Assembly (NCBI GenBank): GCA_963836405.1
Contig: CAWIJL010000003.1
Coordinates: 62,001 to 126,000, forward strand
DNA length: 64,000 bases
Origin: CAWIJJ01 sp963836405
GTDB taxonomy: Bacteria > Acidobacteriota > Terriglobia > Bryobacterales > Bryobacteraceae
Direction: 5' to 3'
Positions within the stretch are counted from its first letter, which is position 1. Each line of letters begins with the position of its first letter. A program made the position numbers and the translations under genes. Of the stretch, positions 27,293 to 36,628 are shown in pieces. Below the pieces are notes generated by a model, which had not been told where the DNA came from, did no database searches, and saw nothing but the letters and a program-made list of their open reading frames with translations.

Positions 27293-28222
27293 CGCGGTGG
27301 CGTGGGCGGCGGCGGCCGAGCCCAGGCCCGCCAGGTTGTAGCCGCCTTCGAGCGAGGAAACGATTCTGCCGCCGGCGTGGCGGCCGGCAATCTCCATCAC
27401 GGCCCGGGTCAGGTCCGCAAAATCGTCGTCGGTGAGGGTGAAGCGGCCGAGCAGGTCGCCCGCGCGGGAATCGAAGCCGGCCGAAATCAGGACGAAATCC
27501 GGGCGGAACCGGTCCATGGCGGGGAGAAGCGAGTTGTGCACGGCGCCCAGAATCTCCTCTCTGCCGGATCCGGCGGGAAAAGGAAAGTTGAGGGTGGCGC
27601 CCCGTCCAGGCCCCTCGCCGGTTTCATCGGCGCGTCCCGTACCGGGATAGAGTGGCCACTGGTGGGTGCTGAAGAAGAAGACGCTTCCGTCCTGGTAAAA
27701 AATGTCCTGCGTGCCGTTGCCGTGGTGCACGTCCCAATCGACGATCAGCACGCGCTCGGCGCCGTGGCGCTGCCGGGCATACCGGGCCGCGAGGGCGACG
27801 TTGTTGAACAGGCAAAAGCCCATCCCGCGCGCGGCGTTGGCGTGATGGCCGGGAGGACGCACGACGCAAAAAGCGTTCCGCGCACGTCCGGCAAACACGG
27901 CGTCCACCGCGTTGAGGACGCCTCCGGCAGCGCGCGACGCAACGTTCCAGGAATTGGGAGTGATATCGGTATCGCCAGTGCTCAGAAAAGGGCGGCCTTC
28001 TTCGACGTCGCGCCGGGCGATGCGGAGGTAGTCCGCGGTGTGGCAAAGCAGCAATTCCTCTTCGGTTGCGCAGCGGGGTTCGAGCGGAATTAGCCGTGGG
28101 AGGAGCGACGCGTTTTCGAGCGCGCTCATCACCGCGTCGAAACGCTCGGGCCGTTCCGGATGACCTTCCCGGCCCAGGAGGTGTTCGCGGACACCCCGGT
28201 CCGCCAGAATCGCCGTAGCCAC
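27278..28222 (-). CDS. histone deacetylase-family protein (class II-like)
   Basis: A 314-residue zinc deacetylase of the HDAC/AcuC/acetylpolyamine-amidohydrolase superfamily. Active-site sequences include RPPGHHA (paired histidines), the zinc ligands in DWDVHHGNGTQ, and SAGFDSRAGD with the second aspartate; EGGYN near the end supplies the tyrosine region. In bacteria such enzymes act on acetylated proteins or polyamines; the substrate cannot be told. Start is GTG 28222. Convergent overlap of 15 bases with xseA. Confidence 0.88.
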   Translation of the reverse strand: MATAILADRGVREHLLGREGHPERPERFDAVMSALENASLLPRLIPLEPRCATEEELLLCHTADYLRIARRDVEEGRPFLSTGDTDITPNSWNVASRAAGGVLNAVDAVFAGRARNAFCVVRPPGHHANAARGMGFCLFNNVALAARYARQRHGAERVLIVDWDVHHGNGTQDIFYQDGSVFFFSTHQWPLYPGTGRADETGEGPGRGATLNFPFPAGSGREEILGAVHNSLLPAMDRFRPDFVLISAGFDSRAGDLLGRFTLTDDDFADLTRAVMEIAGRHAGGRIVSSLEGGYNLAGLGSAAAAHATALLDH

Positions 28223-28231
28223 GGATTCAGT

Positions 28232-29394
28232 TTACTTGGAATAGGCGGGGGTGGTGACGATAATCTCCGGCAGGCCCGTGTCCGGTTTCCCCGCACTGGC
28301 GGTGAAGTAGCGCTGCTCGGAAAGCTGCCGGTAGACATTTCCGGCAACACCGGCGGCGACAGGGCCGTTAACGGCCTTGGTGCCGGTCAGCATCACGACC
28401 ACCACCAGCTTGTTGTGCCCGACTTCGTTGAAGGAGCCGAACCAGCCCATGTGGCTGGAAACGCGGAAGTCGGTACAGGTCCCGGTTTTGCCCAGAATCG
28501 GCTCGGCGGGATCGTAATTGGCGCGCCGGGCGGTTCCGTAATCCACGGCTCCCCGCATGCCGTCCCGGACCTCGGCAATCAGCGCCGGATCGATGTCGAT
28601 GGTTCGCTTCACCTTAGGGGTGAATTGCTCGACGTCGGCCTCGGATTTGGGGTATTGCAGGTAGTACATGGTGCCGCCGTTCGCGATGGCGGAGAGGATG
28701 GAGGTTAGTTCCAGGGGAGTTACCAGAAAGCCTTCGCCGAAACTGGTGAGGAGGCCCATGCCGCCCCACTTAGGCGGCTGGGAGGGAAGCGCTCCGGCCT
28801 GCTCGCCCTCGATGTCGAGCCCGGCCTTTTCGCCAAGTCCCAGCATCTGCGCGTAATGGGTCACCCTCTCAAAGCCCAGCCGCTCGCCCAGGATGGCAAA
28901 GTAGGGGTTGTTGGAATGGGCCAGCGCTTCGGTAAGGTTCAGGCTGACGCGGCGGCTGATATTGAGCCAGGTCTCACGCGCCACCACCCGTTCGTTCAGC
29001 GCCGCCAGGCTGGTGACGAGCTTGATGGTGGAACAAGGGATAAACCCGCTTTGCAGAGCCAGTTTCTGGTTGACGACGGTCAGGATCCGGCCCGTGGCCG
29101 GCTCGGCCACCACCACGCTGCCGTTGAGGTTGCCGAGGGCGGCGACGGCGGCGCGGCGGATCATCAGATCGTCCCCGTCCACGTTATCGCCGATGGTCGG
29201 ATCGAAAGGCGGCGCTTTCTTGCGAACGACGCCCTTCTTGGCGGGAGCCGTTCTTCTTCTTTGGGGTCGTTTTCGGCGCGACCTTAGGAGCCGTCTTCTT
29301 AGGCGCGGTTTTGCCGGCTTGGCCGTCCACCGGCCGCCGGAATCAGGAGAAGGCCTGCCGATAGCAGGGCCATCAGGAGTTGGGGGATTCTCAT
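28232..29394 (-). CDS. penicillin-binding protein transpeptidase, interrupted by two frameshifts near the N-terminus
   Basis: The intact part (from 29182 down) is a class B-like transpeptidase with SxxK as STIK, SxN as SNN and KTG as KTGT, all in the right order, so the enzyme should be penicillin-binding. Upstream, ATG 29394 begins a signal segment (LLMALLSAGLLLIPAA). A lysine-rich linker (KTAPKKTAPKVAPKTTPKKK) continues in a second frame and the catalytic part in a third. Two single-base gains near 29327 and 29250 explain both jumps. The repaired protein is short for a PBP, without the large N-terminal dimerisation domain. Possibly an exported D,D-transpeptidase or OXA-like protein. Confidence 0.75.
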
Positions 29395-29565
29395 CCGTGA
29401 AGGCACTCTGTATGAAATCAGACCGTCGAACGCTTTATTATCTTCGACTGCGCGCCGCTGGTCAACCTCGGTACGCCGGATATGTTTCAAAATCCTCACA
29501 ACTGCTTCGGATATCGGCAGATTCAGGCCGGGGCTATACCCTTTGCTATATTGAGAATTTCCCCC

Positions 29566-32223
29566 ATGCAAATTGAAAAAGTGTACGAGCCGCAGCGGTT
29601 TGAACCGCATTGGGCCAAGTGGTGGATCGAGTCCGGTATCTTTCGCGCGTCTTCCCGGAGCGCCGGCCGTGTATTCTCGCTGGTGATTCCGCCGCCCAAC
29701 GTAACCGGGTCGCTGCACATCGGGCACATGCTGGAGCACGCCGAGATCGACGTGACGGTTCGCTGGCACCGGATGCGGGGCGACAACACGCTGTGGCTTC
29801 CGGGCACGGACCACGCCGGCATCGCCACCCAGATGGTGGTGGAGCGGAAACTGGCGGAGCAGGGAATCAACCGCCTGGACCTGGGCCGGGAGGAATTCGA
29901 AAAGCGGGTTTGGGAGTGGAAGGCGGAATCGGGCGACACCATCAAGAACCAGATGATGCGGCTGGGGGCGAGCTGCGACTGGAGCCGGGAGCGGTTCACG
30001 CTGGACGAGGGGCTGTCGCGCGCGGTGCGCGAGGTTTTCGTGCGGCTGTACGAGAAGGGCCTGATCTACCGCGGCGAGTACATGGTGAACTGGTGTCCGC
30101 GGTGCCAGACGGCGCTCTCGGACCTGGAAGTGGCGCATACCGAACAGCAGGGCCACCTGTGGCACATCCGCTATCCGGTGAACGGGCTGCCCGGACGCTT
30201 CTTGACCGTGGCGACGACGCGGCCGGAAACGATGCTGGGCGATACGGCGGTGGCGGTCAATCCCAAGGACGCCCGCTATGCCGACCTGCACGGCCACACC
30301 GTGCAACTGCCGCTGATGGACCGGCCGATTCCGATCATTCAGGACGAGCTGGCGGACCCGCAGTTCGGCACGGGCGTGGTGAAGGTCACGCCGGCGCACG
30401 ACCCCAACGACTTCGAAGCCGGGCAGCGCCACAACCTGGCCAAGATTCAGGTGATCGACGATAACGGCAACATGACGGCGGAGGCCGGACGGTACGCCGG
30501 GCTCGACCGCTTGGAAGCGCGCAAGCGGGTGGTGGCGGACCTGGAAGCCGCCGGAAACCTGGTCAAGGTAGAGGACTATACCCTGAACCTGGGCCGCTGC
30601 GACCGCTGCAAAACGCCGGTGGAGCCGCTGGTTTCGACGCAGTGGTTCGTGAAGACGAAGCCGCTCGCCGAAAAGGCGATCGAGGCGGTGACCAGCGGGC
30701 AGATCGAATTCGTCCCGGCCAACTGGAGCAAGACCTATTTCGAGTGGATGTACAACATCCGCGACTGGTGCATCTCGCGCCAGCTCTGGTGGGGACATCG
30801 CATTCCGGCGTGGCATTGCCAGGAATGCCGGGAGATCATGGTGGAGCGGGAAACGCCGTCGGGCTGCCCGCGCTGCGGCTCCACCCGCCTGGTGCAGGAT
30901 CCGGACGTTCTGGACACCTGGTTCAGCTCGGGATTGTGGCCTTTCTCCACGCTGGGCTGGCCGGAACAGACCGAGGACCTCGCCACCTACTATCCGACCT
31001 CGCTGCTGATCACGGGCTTCGACATTCTCTTCTTCTGGGTGGCGCGAATGGCGATGCTGGGCATCGAATTCATGGAAGACGTGCCGTTCCGGCAGGTGTA
31101 CATACACGGGCTGGTGCGGGACGCGGACCGGCAGAAGATGTCGAAGACGAAGGGCAACGTGATCGACCCGCTGGTGGTGACGGATAAGTACGGCACCGAT
31201 GCGGTGCGAATGGCGCTGCTTCAGGGCGCGGCGCCGGGGACCGACATCGTGCTCACCGAAGAGCGCATGGAATCCTCGCGCGCCTTCGCGAACAAGATCT
31301 GGAACGCGGCGCGGTTCCTTTTCCTGAACATGGAACGGAGCGGCGTGGAGCCGTGGGTTGCGCGAAACCTGGAGCAGTTTCTGCCGCAGACCGATGTGGC
31401 GACGCTGGAGGTGCCGGTCGAGGACCGGTGGATCTTCAGCCGGTTGAATACCTGCGCGGAACAGGTCAACCGCGCCATCGAAACGCACCGCTACCACGAG
31501 GCGGCGCAGGTGCTGTGGGCGTTTTTCTGGCACGAGTTTTGCGACTGGTACATCGAATTCAAGAAGCTGCGGTTTGCCGAGAATTCCGGACTGGACGCGG
31601 GCTGGCGCAACACGCTGGCGGCGTTCGAGACGGCCCTGCGCCTGCTCCATCCGGCCATGCCGTTTCTCACCGAGGAGCTGTGGCAGCGGCTGGCGACGGA
31701 CCGGGAGCGGCGGCCGCTTTCGATCGCGGTATCGGCCTACCCGCAGTACCGGCAGGAGCTGACGGATTTCGAGGCGGAGCGGGAAATCGGCATCGTGCAG
31801 GAAATCGTGACCATGGCGCGAACCCTGCGGACGGAGAGCAAGCTGGATCCGAAGCTGCAACTGGACGCAACGCTGTATTCGCGAACCCGCGCCCTCGAAG
31901 TGGCGCGCCGGCACGCGGCGGCCATCGGGAAACTGGCGAATGTGAAGCTCGAGTTCAGAGCGGAGGCCGCGCCCAAGTCTCCGGCCATCCGCTCGACGGC
32001 GCAGTTCGACCTGGTGCTGCACGTTCCGAAGGCGCAGGAGGATGCGCAGCGCAAGCGCATGGAGAAGGAACGCGAGCAACTCCAGAAGAACATCGCGAAT
32101 TCGGAGCGTCAGCTTGGCGACGCAACCTTTTTAAGCAGGGCCCCGCAGAAGGTGGTGGATTCGATTCGCGCCAAGCTGGAGGACTACCGGGCGCAGCTCC
32201 GCAAGATCGAAGAAGCGTTATGA
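29566..32223 (+). CDS. valS: valyl-tRNA synthetase
   Basis: An 885-residue class I aminoacyl-tRNA synthetase. The HIGH motif is seen as GSLHIGHM and KMSKS as QKMSKTKGN. The CP1 editing domain contains TTRPETMLGDTAVAVNP, the anticodon-binding region follows, and a C-terminal coiled coil (KEREQLQKNIANSERQLGD) is the ValRS tRNA-binding arm. The ATG at 29566 is used because the family N-terminus (EKVYEPQRFEPHWAKWW) begins there. It overlaps nadC by four bases (ATGA). Confidence 0.96.
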   Translation: MQIEKVYEPQRFEPHWAKWWIESGIFRASSRSAGRVFSLVIPPPNVTGSLHIGHMLEHAEIDVTVRWHRMRGDNTLWLPGTDHAGIATQMVVERKLAEQGINRLDLGREEFEKRVWEWKAESGDTIKNQMMRLGASCDWSRERFTLDEGLSRAVREVFVRLYEKGLIYRGEYMVNWCPRCQTALSDLEVAHTEQQGHLWHIRYPVNGLPGRFLTVATTRPETMLGDTAVAVNPKDARYADLHGHTVQLPLMDRPIPIIQDELADPQFGTGVVKVTPAHDPNDFEAGQRHNLAKIQVIDDNGNMTAEAGRYAGLDRLEARKRVVADLEAAGNLVKVEDYTLNLGRCDRCKTPVEPLVSTQWFVKTKPLAEKAIEAVTSGQIEFVPANWSKTYFEWMYNIRDWCISRQLWWGHRIPAWHCQECREIMVERETPSGCPRCGSTRLVQDPDVLDTWFSSGLWPFSTLGWPEQTEDLATYYPTSLLITGFDILFFWVARMAMLGIEFMEDVPFRQVYIHGLVRDADRQKMSKTKGNVIDPLVVTDKYGTDAVRMALLQGAAPGTDIVLTEERMESSRAFANKIWNAARFLFLNMERSGVEPWVARNLEQFLPQTDVATLEVPVEDRWIFSRLNTCAEQVNRAIETHRYHEAAQVLWAFFWHEFCDWYIEFKKLRFAENSGLDAGWRNTLAAFETALRLLHPAMPFLTEELWQRLATDRERRPLSIAVSAYPQYRQELTDFEAEREIGIVQEIVTMARTLRTESKLDPKLQLDATLYSRTRALEVARRHAAAIGKLANVKLEFRAEAAPKSPAIRSTAQFDLVLHVPKAQEDAQRKRMEKEREQLQKNIANSERQLGDATFLSRAPQKVVDSIRAKLEDYRAQLRKIEEAL

Positions 32224-33047
32224 CGCCGCAGCCGGGGGAGGAGATCGTCCGGCTGGCGCTGGCCGAGGACATCGGGTCCGGGGACGTGACCAGTTCGGCC
32301 TGCGTGCCGGAAGGGCAGCGGGCGACCGGCCGCTTCCTGGCTCGCGAGCCGCTGGTGATTGCGGGGCTGGGGCTGCTGCCGGCGATTTACGGAATGCGCG
32401 GCGGAGTGGACGAGATCGACGTTCTCAAAAAGGATGGCGACGCGTGCGCGGACGGAGAGGTGGTAGCGCGGGTCCGCGGGCGGGCCAGGACGCTGCTCGA
32501 ATGCGAGCGGGTCGCGCTCAATTTTCTCCAGCGGCTGAGCGGCGTGGCGACGCTGGCGCGGCGCTTCGCCGAAGCCGTGGAGGGAACCGGATGCCGCGTC
32601 CTGGATACGCGGAAGACGACGCCGGGGCTGCGCCGGCTCGAGAAAATGGCAGCGGCGGCGGGCGGCGCGACCAACCACCGGCTCGGGCTCCACGACGCCA
32701 TCCTGATCAAGAACAACCACATTGCGGCGGCAGGCGGCGTGCGCGCGGCCATGGAACGGGCGCGGGCGAGCGGCTTGCCGGTGGAAATCGAAGTGCGCAC
32801 GAGGGCGGAACTCGAGGAGGCGCTGGATGCCGGGGCCGCGCACCTGCTGCTCGACAATCTCACGCCGGCCCAGGCGGCGGAATGGGTGCGGAAAATTGCG
32901 GGCCGGGCCACGGTGGAACTTTCGGGGGGCGTCACGCTCGATACGGTGCGGGCGTACGCCGAAACCGGCGCCGACTTCGTCTCCGCGGGAGCAATCACGC
33001 ATTCGGCGCGCGCCATGGATCTGAGTTTCCGGCTGGAGCTCGAGTGA
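32220..33047 (+). CDS. nadC: nicotinate-nucleotide diphosphorylase (carboxylating)
   Basis: A 275-residue quinolinate phosphoribosyltransferase that converts quinolinate and PRPP to nicotinate mononucleotide in NAD synthesis. Conserved stretches are ALAEDIGSGDVTS, LNFLQRLSGVATLA, DTRKTTPGLRRLEK, NHRLGLHDAILIKNNHI, IEVRTRAELEEAL, and the phosphate-binding VELSGGVTLDTV. Complete, with overlaps on both sides (valS, birA), so it is cotranscribed with them. Confidence 0.95.
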   Translation: MTPQPGEEIVRLALAEDIGSGDVTSSACVPEGQRATGRFLAREPLVIAGLGLLPAIYGMRGGVDEIDVLKKDGDACADGEVVARVRGRARTLLECERVALNFLQRLSGVATLARRFAEAVEGTGCRVLDTRKTTPGLRRLEKMAAAAGGATNHRLGLHDAILIKNNHIAAAGGVRAAMERARASGLPVEIEVRTRAELEEALDAGAAHLLLDNLTPAQAAEWVRKIAGRATVELSGGVTLDTVRAYAETGADFVSAGAITHSARAMDLSFRLELE

Positions 33048-33742
33048 CGCCGCTGGATCCAGCCCGGATCGGCCGCGCCGTGGTTTACTACGCGACCGTC
33101 GATTCCACTATGTCCGCGGCGGTGAAACTGGAAACCGGCGCGGTGGTGGTGGCGGATGAGCAGACGGAAGGGCAGGGAAGGCACGGCCGTTCGTGGCACT
33201 CGGAGCGGTACGCCGGCATTTACTGCTCGATGGTCATGCGACCGGCGCCGGTGCTGACGCTGGCGCTCGGGCTGGCGGCGGTGGAGGCGATCGCTTCGGT
33301 CACCGGCATCGTGTGCGACCTGCGCTGGCCGAACGACCTCATGCTGGACGGCAGGAAGACGGCCGGCATTCTGGTGCAACTGGTGGACGGCAAGGCCATC
33401 GCGGGCATCGGCATCAACGTCAATCACAGCAGGCTGCCGGAAGAACTGGAAGCGACGTCGCTGCGCATTCACGCGGGGCGGGAGTTTTCGCGCGAGGAGA
33501 TTCTGGCGGCATTGCTCGATGCGGCGGCCCGGTTTGCAGACCTTGAAACGGGCGAGGTGCTGCGGCTCTTCGAGCGGGCATCGAGCTACGCCCGGGGCCG
33601 CCGGGTTCGCGTGGAGCAGCCGGGCGGTACGATTACAGGGACCACCCACGGCCTCGATCCGGCGGGTTTCCTCATGGTCCGCAGAGACGATGGAACCGAG
33701 ACCTTGATTCTTGCAGGAGGTGTGCGTGCTGCTAGCTCTTGA
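33044..33742 (+). CDS. birA: biotin--[acetyl-CoA-carboxylase] ligase
   Basis: A 232-residue biotin protein ligase without the N-terminal DNA-binding domain, so it cannot act as the biotin repressor. The biotin/ATP loop is DEQTEGQGRHGRSWHS, followed by LRWPNDLMLDGRKTAGIL and the GIGINVNHS strand. A small C-terminal SH3-like domain is present. Starts at GTG 33044, overlapping the nadC stop; its 3' end runs past the start of coaX. Confidence 0.92.
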   Translation: MTPLDPARIGRAVVYYATVDSTMSAAVKLETGAVVVADEQTEGQGRHGRSWHSERYAGIYCSMVMRPAPVLTLALGLAAVEAIASVTGIVCDLRWPNDLMLDGRKTAGILVQLVDGKAIAGIGINVNHSRLPEELEATSLRIHAGREFSREEILAALLDAAARFADLETGEVLRLFERASSYARGRRVRVEQPGGTITGTTHGLDPAGFLMVRRDDGTETLILAGGVRAASS

Positions 33743-34496
33743 CGCAGGCAACAGCAATATCACGATCGGCGCGTTCGAGGGGCGCCGGCTGGTCTGCCAG
33801 TGGAGGCTGCGGACGGTGCACGAGCAGACGGCCGACGAGTGGGGCATTCTGCTTCACAACCTGTTCTCGCCCGCCGGACTGGACATCGAGAAGGTGGACG
33901 GCATGATCATTTCGAGCGTAGTGCCGCCGATCGATTCCACGCTGCGCTTCATGGCGCAGCGGTATTTCCACACCGAGCCGATGTTTGTCGGGCCGCGCAC
34001 GGATATCGGCCTGAAGATTCTCTACGATAATCCCCACGAGGTGGGGGCGGACCGCCTGGTCAACGGGGTGGCGGGCTTCTACAAATACGGTGGACCGTGC
34101 GTGATTGTGGACCTCGGCACGACCATCAATTTCGACGTGATTTCGAAGGAGGGCGAGTATCTCGGGGGCGCCATCGCGGTAGGCATCGGCATCGCCATCG
34201 ATGCGCTGTTCAGCAAGACGGCGCGGCTTCCGCTGGTGGATTTCCGGCCGCCCAAGAGCGTGGTGGGCACCAATACCGTGTCCAGCATCCGGTCGGGGCT
34301 GTATTTCGGGGCGATCGGAATGATCGACGGCATTCTGGAGCGGATCATCGAAAAGATGGGGCCGGAAACGAAGACCGTGGCCACCGGCGGGCAGGCGAAC
34401 CTGATCGTCAGCGGGTCGCGATTTCTGAAGACGGTGGACGAGCACCTGACGCTGGAAGGCCTGGAGATGATCTGGGAGCGCAACCATCCACGGTGA
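33726..34496 (+). CDS. coaX: type III pantothenate kinase
   Basis: A 256-residue ASKHA-fold kinase for the first step of CoA synthesis. The phosphate-binding motifs are LALDAGNSNI near the N-terminus and VIVDLGTTINFDVI in the middle, with GADRLVN and VATGGQANLI also as in CoaX. A strong GCAGGAGG (33713-33720) precedes GTG 33726, which is therefore the preferred start although it lies inside birA. birA-coaX adjacency is a common bacterial arrangement. Its stop directly abuts the stop of the convergent DUF4276 gene. Confidence 0.93.
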   Translation: MLLALDAGNSNITIGAFEGRRLVCQWRLRTVHEQTADEWGILLHNLFSPAGLDIEKVDGMIISSVVPPIDSTLRFMAQRYFHTEPMFVGPRTDIGLKILYDNPHEVGADRLVNGVAGFYKYGGPCVIVDLGTTINFDVISKEGEYLGGAIAVGIGIAIDALFSKTARLPLVDFRPPKSVVGTNTVSSIRSGLYFGAIGMIDGILERIIEKMGPETKTVATGGQANLIVSGSRFLKTVDEHLTLEGLEMIWERNHPR

Positions 34497-34997
34497 TCAG
34501 AGTCGGATCATTCGTTCAATTTCTCGATAGCACTTGTCGAACGAGCGAGTGGCCCGCGCCTGATTCAAGTCGAAGATGGCAGCGAGAGCAGGCTGGTCAA
34601 TCGTCTCAGCGTAGGTCCTTCCTTTTGGCATGCGTTCCCGTAGCCAGCCCTTCGCTCCCCGAATCTCTTCCGGATCGGGCGGAGTTTCGAGGTCGCCCGG
34701 CAGCCCGCGCTTGCCTCGAGCCAGCAACGCGGGCCCCAACTCCGCCGGACAATCGTCGTCGCTGTCGAGAAGGACGATGACCCCTCCTCGCGGCCGAGCC
34801 TTGAGGGCGGCAAGTTGGACGGCTCGTTCCAATTCACCTGGTTTGTGAATCAGGCTTCCGCGGGGTATCCGAATGGGCCGCAGAATCTCCACGGACACAC
34901 GGCTGTCGATACTGGCGGCCAGTCTCCGCAGCAGGGTCGGAACTGCCTGCACTTCGCCGTGTCCCTCCACAACGCAAGCAACCTTAATCGGGGTCAC
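34497..34997 (-). CDS. DUF4276-family protein
   Basis: A 166-residue protein of the DUF4276 type: N-terminal VACVVEGHGEVQAVPTLLRR, central VIVLLDSDDDCP and a helical C-terminus. The EGxxE and DxDxD-like residues give it a TOPRIM-like look; function is unproven. This family usually sits just after an AAA-type ATPase in mobile, defence-associated pairs. Here only the tail of such an ATPase is left upstream, overlapping the start of this gene by four bases. Confidence 0.7.
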   Translation of the reverse strand: MTPIKVACVVEGHGEVQAVPTLLRRLAASIDSRVSVEILRPIRIPRGSLIHKPGELERAVQLAALKARPRGGVIVLLDSDDDCPAELGPALLARGKRGLPGDLETPPDPEEIRGAKGWLRERMPKGRTYAETIDQPALAAIFDLNQARATRSFDKCYREIERMIRL

Positions 34998-35200
34998 GAC
35001 TCCGCTCCGTCGAAGAGCGGAAGCGTTTTTGTCCGCTCCCCGAAGAGCTTAACGTCGGGCTTCAATTGATCGAGCCGCAGTAACTCGCCGGGCGTGATGC
35101 GTTCACAAGGTACAGCCGGTCCTTGGCCCCGGTTTTTCGATCTGTCGCAGAAAATCCAGCGTATCAGACCTGCCGGCACGCGTCGGCACGCATCCGCCAT
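34994..35200 (-). pseudogene. C-terminal remnant of an AAA-type ATPase partnered with DUF4276
   Basis: A 68-codon frame whose end (LRLDQLKPDVKLFGERTKTL) reads like the C-terminus of the SMC-like/AAA ATPases that accompany DUF4276 proteins. It overlaps the DUF4276 start as the complete ATPase gene would. Walker motifs and everything upstream are missing, and a different plus-strand gene begins at 35240. I interpret it as a truncated relic. Confidence 0.45.
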
Positions 35201-35239
35201 TGACCAAACGTAGGAAACTATGAAGGAGGCAACGCGTCA

Positions 35240-35932
35240 GTGAACGCCTTCGTCGCGGACAAAGGGTACAGCCAGGGTTTGAACTACTTCAACTACTTCA
35301 CCGAAATCGAGGAGCATTTCCAAAAAGCGCGGGGGACGAGCCTGTTTTTGCTGTCGCCGCTGGACTGGGCGCTGGTGGAGAGTTGGAAGAATGCGGAGGT
35401 GCCGCTCGAAGCCGTGCTGCGGGGGATCGACGCGGCATTCGAGAAGTGGCGCAGCCGCAAAGTGAAGACGCAGATGGTGAACTCGCTGGCGTTCTGCGCG
35501 CAGGCGGTGTTGACGGAGGCGCAGGTGATGGCCGGCGCGGCGCGTCCACGGCGGGAAGCCCCGCCCCCGCCCTTCGCCTTGGAGGAGTTGCGGGCTTATC
35601 TTGCGTCGAATGCAGCGGCATTACCCGCGGAGTACGCCGAGGTGGCCGCTTCGCTCGCGAGACTGGCGGGCGAAGCGGAGCAGCACTACGGAGACCTCGA
35701 AGGATTGGAGCAGCGGCTGACGGTGCTCGAAGAAAAGATGCTGGCGGCGGCGCGCACCCGGCAGACGGAAGAGGAAATGCTGGCTTCGCGGCAGGAACTG
35801 GACCGCCAGTTGCGGCCGTACCGGGGGAAGATGACGGCGGATCAGCTCTCCATGCTGGAACGGCAGTTTCTGGAGCGCCGATTGTTGGAAAAGGCCGGTC
35901 TTCCACGGCTCAGCCTTTTTTATATGAGGTAG
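35240..35932 (+). CDS. conserved hypothetical protein with C-terminal coiled coil
   Basis: A 230-residue cytosolic protein. The N-terminal part (GLNYFNYFTEIEEHFQKARG, then SLFLLSPLDWALVESWKNA) looks like a conserved domain seen in acidobacterial genomes. The middle is proline-rich, and residues about 130-220 are strongly helical with heptad-like spacing. Start is GTG 35240, with GGAGG at 35224-35228. Function unknown; the first domain could bind DNA or another protein. It ends four bases from the convergent PEP-CTERM gene. Confidence 0.6.
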   Translation: MNAFVADKGYSQGLNYFNYFTEIEEHFQKARGTSLFLLSPLDWALVESWKNAEVPLEAVLRGIDAAFEKWRSRKVKTQMVNSLAFCAQAVLTEAQVMAGAARPRREAPPPPFALEELRAYLASNAAALPAEYAEVAASLARLAGEAEQHYGDLEGLEQRLTVLEEKMLAAARTRQTEEEMLASRQELDRQLRPYRGKMTADQLSMLERQFLERRLLEKAGLPRLSLFYMR

Positions 35933-35935
35933 GAC

Positions 35936-36499
35936 CTAGCGGCGGCGGCGAAGGCAGCCCAGACCGAGGAGTCCGGCACCGGTGCCGAACAGCAGCAGCG
36001 TGGAAGGCTCGGGCACGGCCTCGACGCCGTTGGCCAACAGGCTGAACGAATAGGGCGGGGTTCCCTCGCTGGCGTAATTGACCACCGCCACCGTGTAGTA
36101 ACCGGTACCGGGAGCGGAGAACAAGACGTGCGGATCGCCAAAAGGACCGGGAACATTGGCAGAATCCTGGTCGTCGCCCATGATCAGGAAGTTCGGATCA
36201 TTGGAGTCGAAGGATCCGCCGAACATATTCGTGTCGGCGAAAATTCCCCGGAATATCCAGAACGCCATGTCATACGGGCCGTCCAGGCGGTTGCCGTCAA
36301 TGTCAACCGATTCGCCGGCCAGCGCGTAAAACGAATAGTACACCGCGCCGACCGGATCGTAGGCGCCGTAGTTGGGCTGGCTGATGGAACCAGTGAGTGT
36401 CGAGCCGGGTTGAAGGATACCGGCGTAGGTAATGGGGCTGGCGCGCAATGCTCCGACCGAAGATGCCGCCAGTAAAAGTACTGAGAGCCGTCTGATCAA
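35936..36499 (-). CDS. PEP-CTERM sorting-domain protein
   Basis: A 187-residue exported protein with an N-terminal signal peptide (RRLSVLLLAASSVGALRA), a beta-rich domain resembling bacterial pre-peptidase C-terminal-like domains (SFYALAGESVDIDGNRLDGP, GTGYYTVAVVNYAS) and a C-terminal PEP-CTERM signal (VPEPSTLLLFGTGAGLLGLG followed by CLRRRR). Start is TTG 36499 with GGAGG at 36511-36515 on the minus strand. Probably surface-exposed after exosortase processing. Two GTACT boxes lie just upstream at 36518-36522 and 36528-36532. Confidence 0.8.
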   Translation of the reverse strand: MIRRLSVLLLAASSVGALRASPITYAGILQPGSTLTGSISQPNYGAYDPVGAVYYSFYALAGESVDIDGNRLDGPYDMAFWIFRGIFADTNMFGGSFDSNDPNFLIMGDDQDSANVPGPFGDPHVLFSAPGTGYYTVAVVNYASEGTPPYSFSLLANGVEAVPEPSTLLLFGTGAGLLGLGCLRRRR

Positions 36500-36628
36500 G
36501 TTATTTAAGACCTCCGCGTACTAAATCGTACTATGCGGGACGGCGAGAAGGTCCCGGAAAATCCCGTAAGTCGCTGCAGTTCCCGTACTGTTTCAGTTGG
36601 TTAGGCGAGTACTGCTGTCTGCGGCCGA

